In this document: one piece after another, positions 8,675 to 17,565 of the stretch
Layout of the letters: every line of letters starts with the position of its first letter
Numbering within the stretch: position 1 is the first letter of the stretch
From: CBDFFW01 sp965246945
GTDB taxonomy: Bacteria; Pseudomonadota; Alphaproteobacteria; UBA11073
Direction of reading: 5' to 3'
Assembly (NCBI GenBank): GCA_965246945.1
Contig: CBDFFW010000001.1
Location: 62,001 to 126,000, forward strand
Length of the DNA: 64,000 nucleotides
Notes under the pieces: generated by a model
What the model saw: the letters and a program-made list of their open reading frames with translations, nothing else
What the model was told of the DNA's origin: nothing
The model's database searches: none
Translations under genes and position numbers: made by a program

Positions 8675-9042
8675 GCATTTATGTAAAAAGACTGTATCTC
8701 AATGGTCAAGGATAATATAATTTTTGATAGTTTTTAAATTTAGGAATTTGTTAAATTAATGCAATTTTTTGTATTAAAATTTCCAATATATTGGCCGGTT
8801 TATAAATTTATTTTATGCTCAACAAACTATAATGCTTCGGGTTAATCTTATTATTTAAAATAGTTTAAAGAGCCGGAAAATCGTGTGATTTATGTAATAG
8901 AACAACCTATTTTTAATAATTACGATTTTAATTATCACGAAGTGAAGAAGTTTCCTTAAATTGTATCAAAAGTATTTAAAATGATTTTGGATGTAAAATT
9001 ATAAGCGCCACAGCTAAATATTATATCCAATTTTATGCTAAT
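8675..9042. other. AT-rich intergenic region without a recognisable gene
   Basis: About 370 bp, strongly AT-rich, between two minus-strand hypothetical genes. I see no ORF of note, tRNA or clear hairpin. It probably holds the promoter of the 7874-8674 gene at its left end. Confidence 0.6.
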
Positions 9043-9483
9043 TTAAGTGCCCAAGCCCATTGTCGGAACATAACCAAACAAACCGCTTCTCGGTAGGTCG
9101 GCTGGTAACTTTATACCTGCCTCTCGCAAAACAGTAGAATATGGGATTTGCAACTTTTTTTGAAAACTCTGATACTGGCAGCATTCAGCCACCTGATATA
9201 ATCTTACCGCTAGGGACAGTTCTTTTTCTTGGCGTGAGTACTTGTCATATGATTGCACAGCTGCTTTCAAAACAGGCAGTGGCAACTCGGCAAAACGCTC
9301 AATCAAATGTATTTGGGTTAGCAAGTCATGCGGTTCTGCTGCTAAAGGCTCAAAAACCCGATATACCTGTTTGAGCATAATCAAGCACACGATACTCAAA
9401 ATATTAGCCGCCTGGCGGCGAATGGGTGCTGTCTCCATTTGCGTAATATAATTTTTTGCCAGCCTTATGACAAATAGTTGCAA
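9043..9483 (-). CDS. Hypothetical protein
   Basis: A 146-residue, mostly helical protein with three cysteines and no recognisable motif (centre: HLIERFAELPLPVLKAAVQS). No signal peptide is evident. The gene is divergent from gatA, whose ATG is 48 bp away, so the two share a promoter region. The start could be any of several in-frame codons at the N-terminus. I cannot assign a function. Confidence 0.5.
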   Translation of the reverse strand: MQLFVIRLAKNYITQMETAPIRRQAANILSIVCLIMLKQVYRVFEPLAAEPHDLLTQIHLIERFAELPLPVLKAAVQSYDKYSRQEKELSLAVRLYQVAECCQYQSFQKKLQIPYSTVLREAGIKLPADLPRSGLFGYVPTMGLGT

Positions 9484-9531
9484 CCACGAATCTGGACGAT
9501 TGGTTCAGAGTTTGGCTAAATACCCTAAATT

Positions 9532-11010
9532 ATGACCGCGCTGACCCATCTGACCATTGCCGACGCTTTGCAAAAGCTGAAAAATAAGGAAATTAAAGCA
9601 TCGGAACTGGTGCAAGCGCATATTGTGGCCACGGAAAAAGCGCGACCGCTCAATGCCTATATCACGGAAACCCTGGAACAGGCAGTAGCTGCCGGAATCG
9701 CGGCCGATGTTGCTTATGCCAATGGGACGGCAGGTATGCTGACCGGCATTCCCCTGGCCAATAAAGATTTATTCTGCTCCCACGGCGTGCGTAGCACGGC
9801 GGCCAGCAAGATTTTAGAAAATTTTGTGCCGCCTTATGAAAGCACGGTTAGCCAAAAATTACTGGATGCAGGTGCGGTATTCTTGGGTAAAGCGAATATG
9901 GATGAATTCGCCATGGGCTCCGGCAATGTGAATTCGGCTTATGGCAATGTGACTAATCCATGGCGGGCCACTGCAGATAGGGTGGATGTTAAACGCGTAC
10001 CAGGCGGCTCATCCGGTGGTTCCGCGGCCATCGTTGCCGCGCGGGGCGCGATGGCGGCGACCGCTTCCGATACGGGCGGTTCGATCCGTCAACCAGCCGC
10101 GTTTTGCGGGTTGGTAGGGATGAAACCGACTTATGGCCGTGCTTCCCGTTTTGGCATGATCGCTTTTGCCTCATCGCTCGATCAGGCGGGAATTTTGGCA
10201 CGCACGGTGGCCGATACTGCGTTGGTGCTACAAGAAATTTGCGGGCATGATCCCAAAGATTCCACCTCCGCACCGTTACCGCAACCGAATTTATTGGCAG
10301 CGCTAACTGGCGATATTCGTGGTTTGAAAGTAGGGATACCCAAAGAATACCGCCCTGATGGTTTGCATGCCGATATTGGCAAAGCCTGGGATCAGGGGAT
10401 TGATTGGTTAAAAGCCGCGGGCGCCGAAGTGGTGGAAGTAAGTTTGCCGCACACGCAACATGCGTTATCCGCCTATTACATCATCGCCCCGGCCGAATGT
10501 TCATCCAATCTCGCGCGCTATGATGGCATGCGGTATGGCTTGCGCGTGCCAGGCGATAATTTGGGCGATACTTATGCCTCATCGCGCGCGGCCGGTTTTG
10601 GCAAAGAGGTACAGCGCCGGATTATAATAGGCACCTACGTGCTGTCGGCCGGTTATTTCGATGCCTATTATGTGCAGGCCCAAAAAATCCGCGCAAAAAT
10701 TGCGCAGGATTTCACTGCTGCGTTTGAAAAAGTGGATGTGTTGCTAACACCCACCGCGCCCAGTACAGCGTTCAAAATCGGTGAACAGCAAACCGATCCG
10801 ATTACCATGTATTTAAATGATATCTTCACCATACCGGCCTCACTTGCTGGCCTGCCTGGCATTTCAGTGCCGGTTGGTTTGGGCAGCGATGGTTTGCCCA
10901 TCGGGTTGCAAATTTTGGCCAAACCATTCGCCGATGAAATGGTGGTGAAAGTGGCGGGCGTGTTGGAGCAAGCTGCGCAATTTACCGCGCTGCCAAATTT
11001 TGTCGTTTAA
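9532..11010 (+). CDS. gatA: Asp/Glu-tRNA(Asn/Gln) amidotransferase subunit A
   Basis: The 492-residue amidase subunit of GatCAB, which releases ammonia from Gln to amidate mischarged Glu-tRNA(Gln) and/or Asp-tRNA(Asn). The amidase-signature catalytic triad is intact: Lys78 (ANKDLF), cis-Ser160 (VPGGSSGGS) and nucleophile Ser184 (DTGGSIRQ). Length is normal. gatC lies about 15 kb away on the other strand and gatB is not in the window, so the complex is encoded by dispersed genes. It is convergent with the primase-like gene, overlapping it by 4 bp at the stop codons. Confidence 0.96.
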   Translation: MTALTHLTIADALQKLKNKEIKASELVQAHIVATEKARPLNAYITETLEQAVAAGIAADVAYANGTAGMLTGIPLANKDLFCSHGVRSTAASKILENFVPPYESTVSQKLLDAGAVFLGKANMDEFAMGSGNVNSAYGNVTNPWRATADRVDVKRVPGGSSGGSAAIVAARGAMAATASDTGGSIRQPAAFCGLVGMKPTYGRASRFGMIAFASSLDQAGILARTVADTALVLQEICGHDPKDSTSAPLPQPNLLAALTGDIRGLKVGIPKEYRPDGLHADIGKAWDQGIDWLKAAGAEVVEVSLPHTQHALSAYYIIAPAECSSNLARYDGMRYGLRVPGDNLGDTYASSRAAGFGKEVQRRIIIGTYVLSAGYFDAYYVQAQKIRAKIAQDFTAAFEKVDVLLTPTAPSTAFKIGEQQTDPITMYLNDIFTIPASLAGLPGISVPVGLGSDGLPIGLQILAKPFADEMVVKVAGVLEQAAQFTALPNFVV

Positions 11011-12248
11011 TCACAGCTTTCATGGACATCCGGCAGATTGCCGAGACTGGAAGTTGCCCCACCGCCGGTACTGCCGGTAAAAGGTCCGCCGCCGGTGCTG
11101 GTTCCGGTTGTCGTCGTGCCGGTCGTCGTGGTACCAGTTCCCGTGCTGGTTGTGCTAGTCGTCGTGGTGCCAGTTCCCGTGCTGGTTGTCCCGCCGCCGG
11201 TTGTGGTGCTACTTGTACTCCCGCCAGTGTTACTGCCCGTTGTCGTTCCACCCGAAGATCCTGTTGAACCTGTCCCGCCGGTTGATCCAACCGAATTGCC
11301 GCCAGTTGTTGTTCTGCCAGTCGAACCACCTGTTGTTCCACCCGTGGAACCTGTCCCGCCGGTGGACCCATCACCCGTTGTGCCAGTGCCTCCGGTTGAA
11401 CCGCTACCTCCCGTGGCACCACAATCTTCCTGGGAACTTGCATCCGATTTATTGCAACACCAGGCAGTCGATTTGCCACTGCCGCAGCCATTCACCTTGA
11501 TAATTTTGGGCGCAGCGCCATTCAGCGCCATATGGTTGCCCAAAATTCCTGCCATGGCGGCAAATTGTGCTTCAGTCATCAACGGTAAATGCGTCGGTTT
11601 CACATCCAACAACGCCGCGCTTTGCCAATAATAAGACCGGTCATCATGTGCGCGCGATGGCGGCGGGGTGGTTAGCATTGGCACGCCATGCATATCTACA
11701 TCACAGCCTAGAATTTCCAGCAAATCCGGTGATTTCTGCCCATTGGTTTCAAACGCATAATGATAAGATGCCAGCGGTGCCTGCATGCGCACAAATTGGG
11801 TGAAACCTTTATTGCCCACTTTCACTACTTTAATACTTGGCAGTTGATCCAGATAAGCGCGCATCAAGTGAATGGCAGCCTGATCATGAAAATCCAGATC
11901 GATCCCAATTAAGTAATCGCTGCTATGCGGGATTTGCACGCCCGTGCGCAACCCGATACCGCAACCGGTATCCAAAAATAATTGCTGGGCAGTCCCCATA
12001 TTCACCGGCGGACAAGCAGTCGCACCTGCCGCAAAATACGGTTTTTTATGCTGGGCAGGTTGGGTTGGGAAAATTTGCCAGCCCGCTTGTAAATAGCGCA
12101 AGGCTTCAGCAAATACTGCCTCCCGCGCGGATTTCTGCGCGCGGTATTGGGCGGACTGCGCCCGCTGATCGCCATGATATTGTAGCGCGGTCAGCGCCGC
12201 ATCATGCGTGAAAGGCAGATCCAGAGTAAAATTTGGCATGCATAGCAC
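11007..12248 (-). CDS. Primase-polymerase-like protein with Gly/Thr/Ser-rich repeat tail
   Basis: Residues 40-210 of this 413-residue protein resemble the N-terminal primase/polymerase (Prim-Pol) domain of replication proteins: GIGLRTG (97-103), the acidic IDLD (116-119), LGCDVD (181-185), then TTPPPSRAHDDRSYYW. The usual sxH segment reads GNKGFTQFV, so the expected catalytic His seems absent. A Cys-rich link follows (GCGSG, WCC, EDCG). Residues 278-395 are almost purely Gly, Thr and Ser, and the protein ends in HESCD. No signal peptide is visible. The tail resembles the small protein encoded just upstream (12330-12770). No plasmid or phage replication gene is nearby. Start may be Met1 or Met4. 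Confidence 0.65.
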   Translation of the reverse strand: MLCMPNFTLDLPFTHDAALTALQYHGDQRAQSAQYRAQKSAREAVFAEALRYLQAGWQIFPTQPAQHKKPYFAAGATACPPVNMGTAQQLFLDTGCGIGLRTGVQIPHSSDYLIGIDLDFHDQAAIHLMRAYLDQLPSIKVVKVGNKGFTQFVRMQAPLASYHYAFETNGQKSPDLLEILGCDVDMHGVPMLTTPPPSRAHDDRSYYWQSAALLDVKPTHLPLMTEAQFAAMAGILGNHMALNGAAPKIIKVNGCGSGKSTAWCCNKSDASSQEDCGATGGSGSTGGTGTTGDGSTGGTGSTGGTTGGSTGRTTTGGNSVGSTGGTGSTGSSGGTTTGSNTGGSTSSTTTGGGTTSTGTGTTTTSTTSTGTGTTTTGTTTTGTSTGGGPFTGSTGGGATSSLGNLPDVHESCD

Positions 12249-12329
12249 CTTTAAAAAATAGATTCATCATGAACGTATCAGAATACCCGCAGATTGTTAA
12301 GGTACGGCATGCAAGGCTATTTAAATTAC

Positions 12330-12770
12330 CTACATACAATCATCAGTGCCGCCGGAAATGTAGCTACTAGCTGTACCGCCGCCGCCAGTTGTAGTAAACG
12401 CACCTCCTCCTGCGCCCGATCCACCGGTTGACGATCCGCCAGTCGTTCCTGTCGTTGAACCTGTACCTGTATTGCCGGTTCCACTGCTTGTGCCCCCGCT
12501 ATTGCCGCCATTCCCAGCGCCTATACCACCAGTCCCGCTGGTTGATCCACCTATTCCATTGTCACAATTACCAGGGTCGGTGCCACCGATAGAATTTCCA
12601 GTTCTATCTGAATTTGAAGTTTGGTCAGTGTTTTCTAGGGCACAAGCTTTTATTTGGGTAATATGTATGGAAAACTGACTTGATACAGGCGGTAAGACCA
12701 GCGCTGCTGCCGGTAAATGCACCGGACTTAGCAAAGCTTGTGAAACAATAAAAGCAGATAACAAAGGCAT
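12330..12770 (-). CDS. Small exported Gly/Ser/Thr-rich protein
   Basis: A 146-residue protein with a hydrophobic N-terminus (about residues 5-32) that could be a signal peptide. A short ordered part with one Cys (KACALEN) precedes a long Gly/Ser/Thr/Asn-rich stretch. It ends GGGAFTTTGGGGTASSY and later DDCM. The end matches the tail of the neighbouring primase-like protein (GGGPFTGSTGGGATSS, then a Cys three residues from the end in ESCD). The two genes lie in tandem 81 bp apart. Function unknown; the composition suggests an extended surface or matrix linker. Confidence 0.6.
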   Translation of the reverse strand: MPLLSAFIVSQALLSPVHLPAAALVLPPVSSQFSIHITQIKACALENTDQTSNSDRTGNSIGGTDPGNCDNGIGGSTSGTGGIGAGNGGNSGGTSSGTGNTGTGSTTGTTGGSSTGGSGAGGGAFTTTGGGGTASSYISGGTDDCM

Positions 12771-12848
12771 AGGGCTCCACCAATCAGGAAAATTTCTTAC
12801 TAGTTTAAATCAAAACCATTAAGAAATTGAGAATAATTGCAATGGCTT

Positions 12849-14726
12849 TTAGGCAGCAATCTGGCCAGTACGACGTACATAGCGCAATAAGGCCATGATC
12901 GCCGCTGGTGTTACCCCCTGAATGCGGGCAGCCGCGCCCAGTGTGGCGGGTTTGGCCAAATTTAACTTATCTTGAATTTCACGCGATAAGCTACCGACCT
13001 GGGCATAATCGAAATCATTGGGCAGACGTAATTCCTCATCGCGGCGGAAAGCGAGAATATCGGCATCCTGGCGTTGCAGGTAACCGGAATATTGCGCATC
13101 AATCGCCAATTGTTCGCGTGCTTCTGTTTTTATATCACTCAGTTCCGGCCAAACATTGGCCAGCGCGGTAAAATCAATATCGGGATAGCGCAGCAGTTCA
13201 AATGCAGTGCGGCGTTGCCCGTCCATATTCACATTAAGCCCATGTTTCACCAATTCATTTGGTGTCGCATTTAAAGTGTTCAATAAGTCACGTGCGTGAT
13301 TAAGCTGCGCCATTTTTTCGGTAAATACTTGGGTCCGTTCGCTACCAATCGCGCCAATGACCATACCCTTGCCAGTCAAACGTTGATCGGCATTATCGGC
13401 GCGCAGTTGCAAGCGGTATTCAGCGCGTGAAGTGAACATGCGGTAGGGCTCATTGGCCCCGCGCGTAATCAGATCATCAATCAGCACGCCGATATAGGCG
13501 GTCGCGCGATCAACCGTAAATTCCGCGCTACCGGTGGTTTTCAGCGCGGCATTGAAACCGGCCATCAGGCCTTGCGCCGCAGCTTCTTCATAACCGGTGG
13601 TGCCGTTAATTTGCCCGGCCAAAAATAACCCAGCGCATTTTTTAGTCTCCAGCGTTGCCGTTAATTCGCGTGGATCGACATAATCATATTCAATCGCATA
13701 CCCTGGGCGCAGCATCTCGACTTTGGCCAGGCCTGGAATGGTGCGCAGCAATTGCAGTTGAATATCCGCACCAAAACCGGTGGAAATGCCGTTGGGGTAA
13801 ATGGTGTCGTCGTCCAACCCTTCAGGCTCCAAGAAAATCTGGTGCCGTTCTTTATCGGCAAAGCGCACCACTTTGTCTTCGATCGATGGGCAATAACGCG
13901 GGCCGCGTGAACTAATCTGGCCGGAATACATCGGCGCATGTTGCAGATTGGCGCGGATCAAATCATGTGTGGCAATACCGGTCCAAGTGATATGGCACGG
14001 GATTTGCGGCACATTAATTTTTGTATTTAAATACGAAAAGGGGATAGCGGGATCATCGCCTGGTTGTTCTTCACACGCTGCCCAGTCGATCGATTTACCG
14101 GCCAGCCGTGCGGGTGTGCCCGTTTTTAAGCGGCCGAGCATAAGACCAAGACGTTCTAACGTGGTCGATAAACCCAATGCAGGCGCTTCACCATATCGGC
14201 CCGCTGGCCAGGTTTCAGTGCCCAAATGGATCAATCCGCGCAAAAAAGTGCCGGTGGTCAACACCACTGCGCCACACATATATAAAGTGCCATCGCCGCA
14301 TATCACACCAGTGACGTGGGTGCCATCAGCGCTCAATTGCAAATCTTCTGCACCACCACCGGCAATGGTCAAATTTGGGTAATCGGCCAGTATGGCCTGC
14401 ATGGCTTGGCGGTATAATTTGCGGTCGGCCTGCGCGCGCGGCCCGCGCACGGCCGGACCCTTTGACGCGTTCAGCATCCGGAATTGAATACCCGCCTGAT
14501 CAATCACACGCCCCATTAACCCATCCAGCGCATCCACTTCGCGTACCAAATGGCCTTTGCCCAGACCGCCAATGGCGGGATTACAGCTCATCTCCCCAAT
14601 GGTTTTGGGATCATGGGTTAATAACAGTGTGCGTGCGCCTAAGCGAGCCGCGGCGGCTGCGGCTTCACAACCAGCATGGCCGCCGCCAATCACAATTACA
14701 TCATACTGGGTACTTTGACTTGTCAT
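12849..14726 (-). CDS. mnmG: tRNA uridine-5-carboxymethylaminomethyl modification enzyme MnmG
   Basis: The 625-residue FAD-dependent protein that works with MnmE to modify the wobble uridine of several tRNAs. The dinucleotide-binding motif VIGGGHAGCEAAAAAARLG lies at residues 12-30, followed by GEMSCNPAIGGLGKGHLVREVDAL (given in two parts: SCNPAIGG and GHLVREVDAL), the family signature. GTTGYEEAAAQGLMAG is also present. Length is normal. In many alphaproteobacteria mnmG is followed by rsmG and parAB; here it is followed by the Gly-rich protein genes. Confidence 0.97.
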   Translation of the reverse strand: MTSQSTQYDVIVIGGGHAGCEAAAAAARLGARTLLLTHDPKTIGEMSCNPAIGGLGKGHLVREVDALDGLMGRVIDQAGIQFRMLNASKGPAVRGPRAQADRKLYRQAMQAILADYPNLTIAGGGAEDLQLSADGTHVTGVICGDGTLYMCGAVVLTTGTFLRGLIHLGTETWPAGRYGEAPALGLSTTLERLGLMLGRLKTGTPARLAGKSIDWAACEEQPGDDPAIPFSYLNTKINVPQIPCHITWTGIATHDLIRANLQHAPMYSGQISSRGPRYCPSIEDKVVRFADKERHQIFLEPEGLDDDTIYPNGISTGFGADIQLQLLRTIPGLAKVEMLRPGYAIEYDYVDPRELTATLETKKCAGLFLAGQINGTTGYEEAAAQGLMAGFNAALKTTGSAEFTVDRATAYIGVLIDDLITRGANEPYRMFTSRAEYRLQLRADNADQRLTGKGMVIGAIGSERTQVFTEKMAQLNHARDLLNTLNATPNELVKHGLNVNMDGQRRTAFELLRYPDIDFTALANVWPELSDIKTEAREQLAIDAQYSGYLQRQDADILAFRRDEELRLPNDFDYAQVGSLSREIQDKLNLAKPATLGAAARIQGVTPAAIMALLRYVRRTGQIAA

Positions 14727-14764
14727 CTATTGACGGTAGTATAGCCGAAAGGGAATCTTAGGTC

Positions 14765-15340
14765 ATGCAATTTGCACAATTGAAAAAGCGGGGCACCGCC
14801 GGAGGCTTTACCTTAACCGAGGCAGCATTGGTGGTCTTACTTATTGGGGTACTGCTGGGCGGCGTAATTTACTATGCCAGCAAGGCCTTTCGCGATGCGC
14901 AGGAACGCAAAATGGTCGCGCAAGTCACAACTTTGGCAGCCAATATGAAAAATTATCTGGCCAAGCAGGATAATGTGCCCAGTATTGATACGCTGATCAA
15001 TCTCCATATCGTGCCACCGGAAATGGTCAGATCTGGCAGCCCGCCAATTGTCTATCATGCGCTCGGGGGTAATATTGGCATCAGCTTTACCAATACGTTC
15101 AGCTTCACCTTGTCGATTAAAAATGTGACCGCCAGCGGATGCCACGCTTTGCTGAGCACCTATGTGACAGATGCCGATAACAGCAGCAGTTTTGATGCTT
15201 TAAGCGCGACCATTGGCAATAACAATCGCGTGGTTAATCTGCGCAATGCCTTGGCCGCTGACATTGTAAAAGCGGTGCCTGCCTGCAGTGCATTTAATGG
15301 CCGTGAAGGGGTGAGCATTACTTATGTGACCGGTAATTAA
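14765..15340 (+). CDS. Type IV (IVb-like) prepilin
   Basis: A 191-residue pilin with a prepilin leader: a short basic segment ending in Gly14, then the cleavage motif G|FTLTE with Glu at mature +5, and a hydrophobic helix (ALVVLLIGVLLGGVIYYA). Two C-terminal cysteines (SGCHALL and PACSAF) fit the D-region disulfide of type IVb pilins such as PilS or TcpA. It would be processed by a PilD-type peptidase, which is not in the window. It stands alone, divergent from mnmG by 38 bp. Confidence 0.85.
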   Translation: MQFAQLKKRGTAGGFTLTEAALVVLLIGVLLGGVIYYASKAFRDAQERKMVAQVTTLAANMKNYLAKQDNVPSIDTLINLHIVPPEMVRSGSPPIVYHALGGNIGISFTNTFSFTLSIKNVTASGCHALLSTYVTDADNSSSFDALSATIGNNNRVVNLRNALAADIVKAVPACSAFNGREGVSITYVTGN

Positions 15341-15918
15341 GTCAATTCGTATTTCAGCCAGGTCAGCAAAAACTTATTATATTCGCCAATCAGTAAATCA
15401 CGCGTGCGGGTAAAGCGCCACCAGCCGCGCAATTTAAGACTGGTTGGCTGCACGGCATAAGGATGTATCACTAAATCCGGTGCTTGGCGGCGAAATTCAT
15501 AAATCGCGCGCCACATATGGTAATTGGCGGTGACCAAAATAATTTCATGATAGTTTTTGGCCTGCAGCCATGCGGCCGTCTCCATTGCATTTTGTGTGGT
15601 ATTCAAAGACTGCGTGTCCAAATCAATCTGCTTTAAATTTTGCGCGCTAACCTTAATCTGCATTTCAGGGGCCATTTTATGCAAAATATCTTCTTTGCTT
15701 ACCTGCGGCGGTACGCCGGAAATAAACAGCATCCCCGCTTTTTTGGCTTGCAATAATTCCACCCCGGCGGCCACGCGGTTGCCAAGGCCCGTCAATACCA
15801 CCACCGCGTCTGAGGTTGGCACATCGGTTGGCGTCAACGGCAGGCTTTCCACAAATCGCCACAAGCCGATGCCCCAAGCGAGCAGCGCAATCAGCAAAAA
15901 TGATATAACTCTGCGCAT
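15337..15918 (-). CDS. YdcF/SanA-like DUF218 family protein
   Basis: A 193-residue protein with one N-terminal membrane segment and the DUF218 fold: DAVVVLTGLGNRVAAGVELL, then LFISGV, the NTTQNA motif and VTANYHMWRA. Family members such as YdcF, SanA and ElyC affect the cell envelope, with ElyC linked to lipid-carrier use, but the reaction is unclear. It follows ftsX with a 1-bp overlap, a gene order (ftsE-ftsX-DUF218) common in alphaproteobacteria, so co-transcription is likely. Its stop overlaps that of the convergent pilin gene. Confidence 0.85.
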   Translation of the reverse strand: MRRVISFLLIALLAWGIGLWRFVESLPLTPTDVPTSDAVVVLTGLGNRVAAGVELLQAKKAGMLFISGVPPQVSKEDILHKMAPEMQIKVSAQNLKQIDLDTQSLNTTQNAMETAAWLQAKNYHEIILVTANYHMWRAIYEFRRQAPDLVIHPYAVQPTSLKLRGWWRFTRTRDLLIGEYNKFLLTWLKYELT

Positions 15919-16814
15919 TAACCCAAATCCTTAAGCAGATTCGATAAAGTTTGCCGCAAGGTTAAATAACATAAACCCAAAACCACCAATGGCCAGGCCA
16001 GTAAAGCGAACATATACGGCCACGGCATAAAGTTACGCAAAGATACCAGCGGCAGCAAATTGCCATACCACACCGGCCACATCATCATCGCATACATGGT
16101 CAGCAAAATCACCATGCTGAGATGGGCCAGCCAGCCATATAAACAACCGGTGCGAATATCCAGCATTAACGGCCGCAGCAATTGCCGGCGGATATAATGA
16201 TCTTCACTGCCCAAAATGCGCAGCAATTCAATTTGCGGTTTTTGCAGCCGCAGCCGCGTGCGCGCCACCATAATCATCACCAACAATAACATTGCGGTGA
16301 TTAACGCCACCATGCCAATCAGCACCGCCATAATCAAACCAATGCCTTGCCGAACTTGCTGCGCCCAGCTGCTATGCCAGGTCACTTGCCATTGTGGCAT
16401 GGCTTGCTGCCAGCGCGCCACCAAATCTTCCGCCACTGCCAAAGCGGTTGGCCGCAACGTAATATCTACTACCACCGGCAAGGGCCAGTTATTGTCAGTG
16501 GCGGCATCTTGCGGTCGCCACGGAGCCAACAATTCAGCCACCGCTGCCTCGCCCAAAGGTTTAATGCTGGCAATCGCCGCTTCATCGGCCAAAGCAGTTT
16601 GCAGCTGCCGCAACTGATTGGTGCCATCACTCATGCTTTCAGCCCGCAGCACAAAACTCACCTGGCTGCGCAAATCGGTATGCCAGCGCGCTAAGATTAA
16701 GCCACTACTTAAGCTGACCAGCGCCAGTAAGCTGACAATAAAAACCAAGGCAGCAACTACGCCGCGCAGCAAACGGCGGTCGGTCGCGGGCAAAGGTAGC
16801 AGGATCATCTTCAT
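15918..16814 (-). CDS. ftsX: Cell division protein FtsX
   Basis: A 298-residue integral membrane protein with an N-terminal membrane segment (about 17-42), a periplasmic loop of roughly 120 residues and three C-terminal membrane segments. This is the FtsX plan. FtsX pairs with the ATPase FtsE at the divisome and transmits ATP hydrolysis to periplasmic activators of cell-wall hydrolases. Its start overlaps the end of ftsE by 4 bp, showing translational coupling. The M23 peptidase at 31.9 kb is a possible kind of partner, which is inference. Confidence 0.9.
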   Translation of the reverse strand: MKMILLPLPATDRRLLRGVVAALVFIVSLLALVSLSSGLILARWHTDLRSQVSFVLRAESMSDGTNQLRQLQTALADEAAIASIKPLGEAAVAELLAPWRPQDAATDNNWPLPVVVDITLRPTALAVAEDLVARWQQAMPQWQVTWHSSWAQQVRQGIGLIMAVLIGMVALITAMLLLVMIMVARTRLRLQKPQIELLRILGSEDHYIRRQLLRPLMLDIRTGCLYGWLAHLSMVILLTMYAMMMWPVWYGNLLPLVSLRNFMPWPYMFALLAWPLVVLGLCYLTLRQTLSNLLKDLG

Positions 16815-17503
16815 GCGGCCGCTCCCTCTTGATTACCAATTTGGCCGTAAGTCACATTCACGCGGTTATCATATAAAGCCCAGCGCTGGGTGGTGTGGTT
16901 GCCCAGTAAATCCTGGTCATGGCTGGCAATAATCAGCGCCGTGCCTTGCTTGTTTAGTTCTTGGAACAAAAATAATAAACGCTCGGCCATTTCAGGATCC
17001 ACATTCCCGGTTGGCTCATCCGCCAGCAACACTTGCGGGCGGTGGATGACCGCGCGGGCAATGGCCACGCGTTGCTGCTGGCCGCCGGATAACATACTTG
17101 GATAAGCGTTTAATGACGCGCCCAAACCAATCCAGCTTAACAAATCCTGCGCATAATCACGAATGGCTTTTTCTTTCACGCCCGCAATGCGCAAGGGCAG
17201 CGCCACATTTTCAAACACGGTCAAATGTGGCAGCAACCGGAAATCTTGAAACACCACGCCAATATGCCGGCGAATGGCGGGCAATTCTTCGCGCTTTAAA
17301 TCTAAGACTTCACGCCCAAACATGTGGATGGCCCCACGGCTAGGCCGCAGGGATAAATATAATAATTTAAGTAAAGTCGATTTACCCGCGCCGCTGGGGC
17401 CGGTTAATAAAATACAATCGCCGCCGCGCACGATAAAGCTGGCATCCCGCAACACATCTGCCTCGGGCGTATAGCGAAAGCCGACCTGTTCAAACCGGAT
17501 CAT
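16811..17503 (-). CDS. ftsE: Cell division ATP-binding protein FtsE
   Basis: A 230-residue ABC ATPase with Walker A (GPSGAGKSTLLKLL, residues 36-49), Q-loop (VFQDFRLLPHLTV), signature (LSGGQQQRVAIARA), Walker B (VLLADEPTGNVDP) and switch His (IIASHDQDLL). The short length and FDFRLLPHLTVFENVALPL-type Q-loop region are typical of FtsE. It is first in the ftsE-ftsX-DUF218 operon and divergent from the zinc-ribbon gene. Confidence 0.95.
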   Translation of the reverse strand: MIRFEQVGFRYTPEADVLRDASFIVRGGDCILLTGPSGAGKSTLLKLLYLSLRPSRGAIHMFGREVLDLKREELPAIRRHIGVVFQDFRLLPHLTVFENVALPLRIAGVKEKAIRDYAQDLLSWIGLGASLNAYPSMLSGGQQQRVAIARAVIHRPQVLLADEPTGNVDPEMAERLLFLFQELNKQGTALIIASHDQDLLGNHTTQRWALYDNRVNVTYGQIGNQEGAAA

Positions 17504-17565
17504 TTAAATTTTCTACCTTTCTGGTATTAAAGGGATGCTTGGCGGATCGCACAAACTGCCATAGA

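Noticed and set aside
11038..11631. Long plus-strand ORF rich in Val and Pro
   Set aside because: It is the antisense shadow of the Gly/Thr/Ser repeat tail of the primase-like gene; its composition follows directly from GGT/ACC repeats.
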